A stretch of 64,000 nt of DNA from Dendrolimus kikuchii (Eukaryota; Arthropoda; Insecta; Lepidoptera; Lasiocampidae): contig CM034409.1 in NCBI GenBank assembly GCA_019925095.2, forward strand, positions 5,459,001 to 5,523,000, read 5' to 3'. The notes under the pieces are model-generated. The model was not told where the DNA came from. It worked only from the letters and a program-made list of their open reading frames with translations, and made no database searches. A program made the position numbers and the translations under genes. Each line of letters starts with the position of its first letter. The first letter of the stretch is position 1. Shown in pieces: positions 49,801 to 58,800 of this stretch.

Positions 49801-52800
49801 TATTTGTGGAAGTCCAGGGAAGGTTTAAAAGGTGAGTAAATATGAAACAAATGCTTGGAATATAGTAAAACCAACAATTTCGGTTTCGCTTAGAAACTAT
49901 TTCAACAAGAACCTTTTTCATAGGGTTTTCTATATTTAAACTACATTATAATATAGTAACGTCATAGTGTCGGTTGTTGTTATTAGGTCTTTAAGTATCC
50001 GCTATGCGTGTATGATTGTCTAGAATCAAACTCTGCTGGTATTCACAATATGTGCCGTATTATTTCCCGGTCCATAACCAACAGGTTATGGGCCCAGAAC
50101 GGATCACGCGCAGACAATTAATACGCATAAAGAAAGCCAAAATATAATATTTGAAGTTTCGCGTCGAAATTACTACGCACGAAACAATGGCTAGCGGCAG
50201 TGGAGTCTCGTCAATTCCTATGGAAAAACTATGTGGTATCAATGACTACCACAACTGGAAGTTTGCGATGCGCATGGTACTCATCCATGAAGATTTATGG
50301 GAGTGCGTGCAGTCGAAGGAAGTGAAGGACGAGAAGAAGGACCTAAAAGCTCTTGCTAAGATTTGCTTGTCGGTACATAGCTCGGTATATAGCCATGTAC
50401 GCAACGCAAAGACCGCACATGAAGCTTGGAATAATTTAGAACAAGCTTTCCAAGGCAAAGGATTGTGCAAAAGGCTGAGCTTATTGAGAAGTCTCTTTAG
50501 TATAAAGAGAAATGAGCACGATTGCATGGACGTATATTTGTCCAAAATCACCGAAGTTGTGCAACAGCTGGACGAAATCGGATCACCTTTGGAGGATGAT
50601 TTTGTTGCAGTCATCATATTAAGCGGGTTGCCATCCGATTATAACCCCTTAATAATGACATTAGAAAATAACAACATGAAGTTGTCAAGTGAGCTGGTGA
50701 AGTCGAGGTTGCTGCAAGAAGAACAACGTCGCGCAGGCAGTAGTGAAACGGTGACGGCTATGGTTGCTAAGAAAACGGTTGTTTGTTATAAATGTCATAA
50801 GAGTGGACACGTGCAGAAAAATTGCCCACAAAATGTCTCTAAACAACAACATAAAAATAAGAAAGCGTTCCAAGGAAAGCCTACAAGCAAAGGCATGTTG
50901 ACGGCAATGTCAGTAGCTTTGAATAGTAATACCTGGTACGTGGACTCGGGAGCAACGTCACACATGACAAATAACAAAGATTTGTACATAAGTTTCCTGC
51001 CTATTGAACCAGTGCCAGTGAATGTGGCAAACGGTGATAAACTTTCGGCAATCGGTGTTGGTAAAGTAAAAGTTAATTTAAAAACTGGTGAAAAGACGAT
51101 AAGTCATGTATTTTATGTACCTAGTTTAGTAGGAAGTCTGTTGTCCGTGAGTGCATTAACTAAGAAAGGTTTTAATGTTAAATTTAATAAGAAAGGCTGT
51201 ATAATTCTTAGTGGTAGAACGGTCATAGCTACGGCTACCCATGTAAATAATGTCTATCAGCTTGATGTTTGTAATAATTTTACATGTAATGCTGCAACGG
51301 AAAGAGTCGTGCCTAAAGTTTCTGTTTTAGACACTCTATTGACTTCGCAGGTGACTGAAGTTGCGCAGTCGGATGCGTGCTCAAGCGATGCAAGTCAAGC
51401 ATCATTGGCCGCTGACTCTGAGGCAAACGCACCTAGTGAGAAGACTTCGCGGGAAACGTGGCATAGACGACTTGCTCATCTCAATGCCAGAAGCATGTAC
51501 ATCATGAAGAATGGGATGGTAACGGGCATTAATTATGACGAAGGTTCCTACCTACCATGTGAGTCATGTGTACTGGGTAAGCAATGTCGATTACCTTTTC
51601 CTAAAAAGTCAAAACGTCGATCTAAGGAAATATTAGGCTTGGTGCATACAGACTTATGTGGGCCTATGCCACAAGCGTCTTTTGGAGGTTCTAGATATTT
51701 TTTAACTTTTATAGACGATTTTTCTCGGAAGATTTTTTGTTATTTTTTAAAAGGGAAGGATGAAGTTTTTACCTATTTTAAAACTTTTAAATCCTTGGTT
51801 GAAAACCAAACGGGCAAAACAATTAAGGTTCTAAGGAGCGATAACGGAACTGAATATGTTAATAAACAGTTTCAGAATTTTTTGAAAGAGCATGGGATAA
51901 AGCATGAAACTACTATTCCATATTCTCCTGAACAGAATGGGGTCAGTGAAAGAGCTAATAGGACAATTGTTGAAAAAGCCCGGTGTATGCTGCAGGATGC
52001 AGGTTTGGATAACCGCTTCTGGGCGGAGGCTGTCCAAACTGCAGTTTACATAAAGAATAGGTCGCCTACAAAGGCAGTGATGGGATCAACACCAGAAGAA
52101 AAGTGGACTAACGAAAAGGTTGATGTAAGTCATTTTCGGGTGTTTGGTTGTGTGGCCTATGCTTTAGTGCATAACACAAAAAAGTTCGATCCCAAATCCA
52201 AAAGGTATATTTTTGTTGGATACTGCGAGGAAAGCAAAGGATATAGGTTGATGGATCCGGAAAATCTACCTACTTGTATAAAGGCTAGAAATGTAAACTT
52301 TTTCGAAAATAAATTTATTTCGAAAAATAATGTTACAGATGTGTCAAATACGTCATGTAATGAATTATTGACACCAAATATTATGAACATTATTTCTAAT
52401 TCGGAAGTAAATAATATCAATGAAAATGAGAATGGGAGTGACCAGGTTGTTGTCAGGTCAGATGAGCGAGGACATGAATCGTTTGAGCCTGATGCAACTG
52501 TGAGCTCGATTGTAAGTTGCGATGATTCTTTGGATGAAACATACGTTCCAGAGTCATCTTCTTTAAACGGTACGGATTCTTCAAACTTCGTGAGCTTGAA
52601 TAATACCACTGAATTGGCAAATATGGTGATGGCATTATGCTGTGATAATGACGAGCCATTGACAGTGGAACAAGCATTGAATGGTAAGGATGCTGGTCGT
52701 TGGCGAGAGGCAATGCAGGAAGAATATGATTCTTTTGCAAAGAACAATTGTTGGACGTTGACAGATCTGAAAGATGGACAAAAACCGGTAAGATCCAAAT

Positions 52801-55800
52801 GGGTTTTTAAGATTAAACGTGGTCTTAACGGAAATATATTAAAATATAAGGCGCGTTTAGTAGCGAAAGGTTTCACGCAAAAATATGGTATCGATTACCA
52901 GGAAACTTTTGCACCAGTTGTACGTCATTCGACAATTAGGATGTTGTTTGCCATTGCAGCCATAAAAGACCTTGACATTGACCAAATGGATGTCAAGACA
53001 GCATTCTTGAACGGAGATTTGAAAGAGAATGTTATAATGGAACAACCAGAAGGATTTGTTTTAAAGGGGGAGAATAAACACAAAGTTTATAAGTTAAACA
53101 AATCCATTTATGGTTTGAAACAAGCTGCAAAATGTTGGTACGATAAAATTAATACCGTATTAACAGCAAAAATGGGTTTTAAAAGGTCTAGTGTGGAGCC
53201 CTGCGTATACTTTAGAAATCTACAAGGTAGATTATCTATTTTAGCCCTTTATGTTGATGACATACTTTTATTTACTTCTTCAGATGCTGATAAACATGAC
53301 ATAAAGAAGCGTTTAAATGAAGAATTTGAAATAAAAGATTTAGGTCAGGTACATGAATTTTTGGGAATGCGAGTTTGCAGGCAGAAGAATAAAATCACAC
53401 TCGACCAGGCTAGCTTTATAACTAGGATCTTGAACAGATTTAAGATGGCTGACTGCAAACCTGTTTCGACTCCAATGGAGGTTGGCTTGAAGCTTACCAA
53501 AGCTGAAGCAAAGCTTGAAAATTGTGAGTACAGAAATCTTATTGGCTGTTTAATGTATGTCGCTGTGTGTACTAGACCCGACATAGCGCATGCGGTTGGT
53601 TTCTTAAGTCAATTTAATGACTGTTATTCAGATATCCACTGGAAGGCAGCTAAACATGTTTTAAGATATCTGAAGGGTACTACCAATTATCGTTTGGTGT
53701 ACGACAAAGGTAACTTTGAAGTATGTGGTTATGTAGACGCGGACTGGGCGTCATGTGAAGTAGACCGGAAGTCATACACTGGCTATGTGTATAAAATCGG
53801 GAATTCAGTCATCAGCTGGGAAAGTCGTAAGCAGAAAACCGTCGCATTGTCTAGTACTGAGGCCGAATACATGGCTCTTTCCGATGCATGCAAAGAGGGT
53901 TTATTTATACGCACTTTTCTACAGGAATGTTTAAATTTAGATTGTGTTATTAACTTATTTAATGATAACCAGTCTGCACAAAAGCTGAGTAAGAATTCGA
54001 TGTTGCATTCGCGAACTAAGCACATTGATGTCAGACACCATTTTATTCGTGACATTGTTAATAAAAAATTGATTAATATTAAGTTTATGTCAACTGATAA
54101 AATGTTAGCGGATATTCTGACAAAGCCTTTACCGCGAGTAAAGTTTTCAATGTTTTTAGGTCAGTTTAATTTGAGAGGATATTATTTACGCGAATGACAA
54201 CATTTTTTAGGAGGTCTATGTTTAGTTTTTATTGTATATATAGTTATGTAATGCCACATACGTGTTTATTGTTTCTTGTAGGGTTATAACATGAACTATG
54301 TATAATTATGTTTTGATTTGGAGAATAGTTCATACAATACTATGTTGAAATGATTTCAGTTTAAGGGGAAGTGTTGAAATAAACCTCGTCATTTCAACAA
54401 GAACCTTTTTTCATAGGGTCTTCTATATTTAAACTACATTATAATATAGTAACGTCACAGTGTCGGTTGTTTATTAGGTCTCTAAGTATCCGCTATGCGT
54501 GTATGATTGTCTAGAATAAAAAACTCTGCTGGTATTCACAATATGTGCCGTATTATTTCCCAAACACAGATTAACACGTGTTAATAAAAAGATGTAGAAA
54601 TACAGATTATATTAGTGTCGTATTTTCGATCCTGGTACCAGAATAACAATGTAACGGTGGGTTGGAAGCACAAGGAAGCTTTTATTGGTATGCGTAGCGT
54701 ACGTGCATTCGTTAGTAGTGAATTTATTGAGAATTTTCTTAGTAATATAACAACAATATCTTTAGTTACCTACGAGTTTGGTGAAACATAATTGTATGTT
54801 TCACCGAAATATTACATAACATATTAAAGAAATTGATATGTAATATTGTTATGAGTAAAAGATTTCTGGTTTATGATATTTTAATTATTGTTTACACATA
54901 CATACATAACTTCACGCCATTTAGGCTTATTCTTACACACCTCACTTGCTTCTTTGACATTCATAACTCTTGTCATGCACGCTCGTCTGTTCTTAAGGCT
55001 CCCAACATCACCTTCTGCTAGTACACGATCAATTTGATCATGGAAAGTGTGTCGTGGCCTTCCACGACTTCTGCATCCATCCACTTTTGCATTGTATATC
55101 TGTTTATTCATTCTTTCATCATGCATTCTTTCGACATGTCCGAACCACCGGAGCATTCCTTTCCTTACCTTCAGCCCGACACTCTCTTTCAGACCAACTG
55201 TCTTTCTTACTTCGGTATTCCGAACGCGGTCCGCAAGCGTCACTCCGCAGATTTTGCGCAGTGCTCGCATCTCGACCGAGTTTACTCGGTGTTGTTTACA
55301 CAATCAATGGAATTTCTAATCTGAATTTTTAAACCTTCAATATAATAATAACCATAAACTAAGACATCGAAACTAAACGTTATATATCTATCCGTGCAGG
55401 AACGGAGAAAGAATACAATTTCCTGCGGCCGTGCGGCCTGTCGTAAGAGGCGACCAAACAACCCACAGCCAGGTGGTAGGGCATTTGCCCGACTTGATGG
55501 CTACCACCCCTGGTCTAAAGCATGTCGCCATAACAACCTTGAGTTGTGTTCCGGCATTAGTGGCCAGGTTACAGTCTCCCTTAAGAGAGCAGCAGCGCAT
55601 TTGTAGCATCTTTGGTGTTGCAAATGCCCATAGGCGATGGTAACCGCTATCCGTCAACTGGGCCGTCTGCCTGTCTGTTGAACTCCTGCAATAAAAAAAA
55701 GGAGTTCACTGCCAACGGGGAGCGTGCCTAGAAGGCTGGCTGCATTGCTGCGCTGTATGGTAATACTTATTTGCTTATGGTTATTATATGGAGCCCATCT

Positions 55801-58800
55801 TTGCTATTATTCGTTCATCTGATTTTTAGGTAGCTGAATCTCTTTAACACTCATCTGAAGATCATTATTCTAATTTTCCAAAAATAAAATCCCAGCTATC
55901 AGGCATGAGTTCAGCAGACAGGCAGACGGTCCACTTGATGGAAAGCGGTTACCATCGCCTATGGACATTTGCAACACCAAAGGTGCTACAAATGCGCTGC
56001 TGCTCTCTTAAGAGTCACTGGAACCTGGTCACTCATGCCGGAACACAACGCAAAGTTGTTATGCCGACATACTTTAGGCCAGGGGTGGTAGCCATCCAGT
56101 CTGGTAAATGCCCTACCACTTGGCTGTGGGCTGTTTTCTCGCCTCTTACAACAGGCAGCCCGGCCGCAGGAAATTGTATTCTTTCTCCGTTCCTGCACGG
56201 ATAAAATTCACTCATCTCTTTCACACTTCAACACACGTTCAGAAAATCGTCTTACATTCATCACATCTTTCCCACATAGTTTTAGCTGAGATTTTTTTAC
56301 GAACATCATTATCATCATCATCTTAGTGTTAAACCCTAGTTGCGTTCGGGGCGTGTGCTTCGAGGCCTTCCTACTTTTTCTTCTCCACTTCGCGCGGTCT
56401 TCGACATCCCCGTTTGTGAGATTATTGTTACACCTGTGATACTTTATGACGTCAAGCCAGCATTTATCTGCTATTTACCTCCTTTTGTGCAATGGCAAAA
56501 TATGATGTTTGAAACCTCTAGCTTCGTAGTGGTTATCGCTAACCTTGCATTTAAACTCTAAAAATCTTAAAAGTCTACGTTGTTTCGATTCTATTAACAT
56601 ACACATCATACATTGGATTTCATAACTATGAAGCCTACTCTAGAAGACTTTATCCGCTACGTCTCGGATATGGAGAACGCCGCGGCTGTTGACATTCCAA
56701 ATAATTCTTACATAAAACATACATCTTCCGTTTCGTAATAGGCTCCAATTCCCCATCGACAACGGAGTAAGTATTTGAATATGTAATTGTTTATATATTC
56801 TTTTCCCAAATAAAAATGTGCGCCAATTCCTATTGAGATACATTTCGTCGAATTTAATAACGCCACTTTTTGCCTTATTTTCCTTTTGCAAATATGTAAT
56901 GAGTCGTGTTTATTGTGTTTGATGGTAATTCAATTTTTATGTCAATAATTCTCTTTATGATGTGATAGGATGGTTAGGGTGAGTTGAAAGGTGTTGCAGA
57001 GTTTCTTCAGTGCCAATGTGACAAAAACAAACGGCTTACTCATATGTAGTCAAAAATGTGACAGAAGTGTCAACAGCATAAATATCATCTATGGTGACTA
57101 AGTAACCTTGTGTTACGAGTTTGCGGGAGTCGAATTTAAATGCCGTTAGAATTATTATAGACTTTATTAGCACTATACAAACACGTATAATACAGGTACA
57201 ATTTTTTTTTATTGCAGGAGTACAGCAGACAGGCAGACGACCCACTTGATGGAAGGCAGTTACCATCGCCTATGGACATTTGCAACACTAAAGTTGCTAC
57301 AAATGCGCTGCTGCTCTCTTAAGGGAGACTGGTATCTGGCAACTTATGCCGGAATACAACTTAAGGTTGTTATGGCGACATACTTTAGACCAGGGGTGGT
57401 AGCCATCCAGTCGGGCAAATGCCCTACCACCTGGCTGTGGGTTGTTGAGTCGCCTCTTACGACAGGCCGCCCGGCCGCAGGAAATTGTATTCTTTCTCCA
57501 TTCCTGCACGGATAAAAATATAACCGAACGTAACAAATCCAAACGTAATGTAGAAGGTCGTAATTTAATAAAACGCGCAATGTCCGTCCGTATTAGATTC
57601 CCGAATGTACACACGTCACGCTTAGATCGTAGTTGTAGTTCAACTGACCCCCTCTCTCAATCAGGCCATCGTTTTATACTTCACAAGTGCGAATGTGCCC
57701 GCTTGGCAACGTCGACATAATTTCCTAGAATTAGCTTGTTCTTATAATCCGCAACACGTGGCTAATGATGCTCCAATACAATAGGACAATAAGTTGTTCT
57801 CCACAATAACTAGAAACGTATGCCAATAAATAAGTGAACAAAAGAAGACGATAATAAAAGGATCACAATCAGTTCAAATGCCGACAGGTAATAAAATGTG
57901 CTTTTACAGATCTGTACGTGGAATTTGTCTTTGTCGGAGCCTAAGTCGCAACACTTGTTTAAAATCGTTGTGATTTGAAACTCGAAGAAACGAAAAAGCG
58001 ACACTAAAAAGAGATAAACACATAAATCTATAGAGCTAAGCCTGCGAGATAATGAGCAGATTACATTCTATTTAATAATTTAAACACTATGGTCATATAG
58101 TTAGAGTTGGATATGTTTTGAAGTTTTTCATTATTACTTCAAATTTTGTGTTTTAAAACTTCATAAATATTGAATTCCAGTACAATTTTTTCACCGATCG
58201 ATAGCAAAATTTATGTAATAAAATGTGTGATTTTTGTCCCGGAAATCCCGCGGGATTTTTCCAGGGAGCGGTTGGTTAGTTTGGGTACATAAAAATTGGC
58301 TTTCTCCGATATAGTTTGCACTAAAATGATAGCTTGCATTATTTTTTAAATGCTGTGATAAGTTGTGTCCCGGGAAGCCCGCAGGAATTACAAGTCAAGC
58401 GTGGACGAAGTCGCAGGCATATCTTAGTACATACATATTGTATACATACTGACAGCCTCTGTGGTTGAGCGGGCTAAGCCTTTGCCGGCGTACCTCACTG
58501 CAACGCAGAGGTTCCGAGTTCGATTCCTGGTATAGTAAATTTCGGAAACGTATTTTCTCCGTTATTTACTATGGTCTGGGAGTCTGGGATCGGCCCCAGA
58601 GTAGTCCGTTGTATATTACCTATAACACAAGCGTAACTTGCTTAATTTGGGGGTATACCATGTGTGTGTTTGTCTGCCGATTATTATTATTATTATTATT
58701 ATTATACATCAAGGTATTTTTTTCTATGGCATTTTTACCAGCCATTATTTTTTGCCAACGATGATTTATTAAATGTATATTTTAGCTAAGTATTTAGCGC

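Larger units (their letters stand above)
49899..54561 (+). mobile_element. Copia (Ty1/Copia) LTR retrotransposon, coding-intact
   Basis: Order: 5' LTR, primer-binding site, a single gag-pol frame, polypurine tract, 3' LTR. It lies within the 34-kb dpr intron in the same orientation as the gene. The 170-nt part shared by the LTRs (49899-50068 and 54391-54561) differs by four substitutions and three short indels. The 3' LTR starts with a proper TG after the polypurine tract and the 5' LTR ends in ACA before the primer-binding site. The outer ends are shortened: about 19 nt are missing at the left and about 15 at the right. No convincing target duplication was found. Confidence 0.93.

Noticed and set aside
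52157..52876. 239-codon frame on the minus strand
   Set aside because: Antisense shadow of the Copia polyprotein.
54650..54795. extra Ig-like exon ([11 protein letters not shown])
   Set aside because: No acceptor/donor pair in phase and no further Ig landmarks; a chance WKH resemblance.
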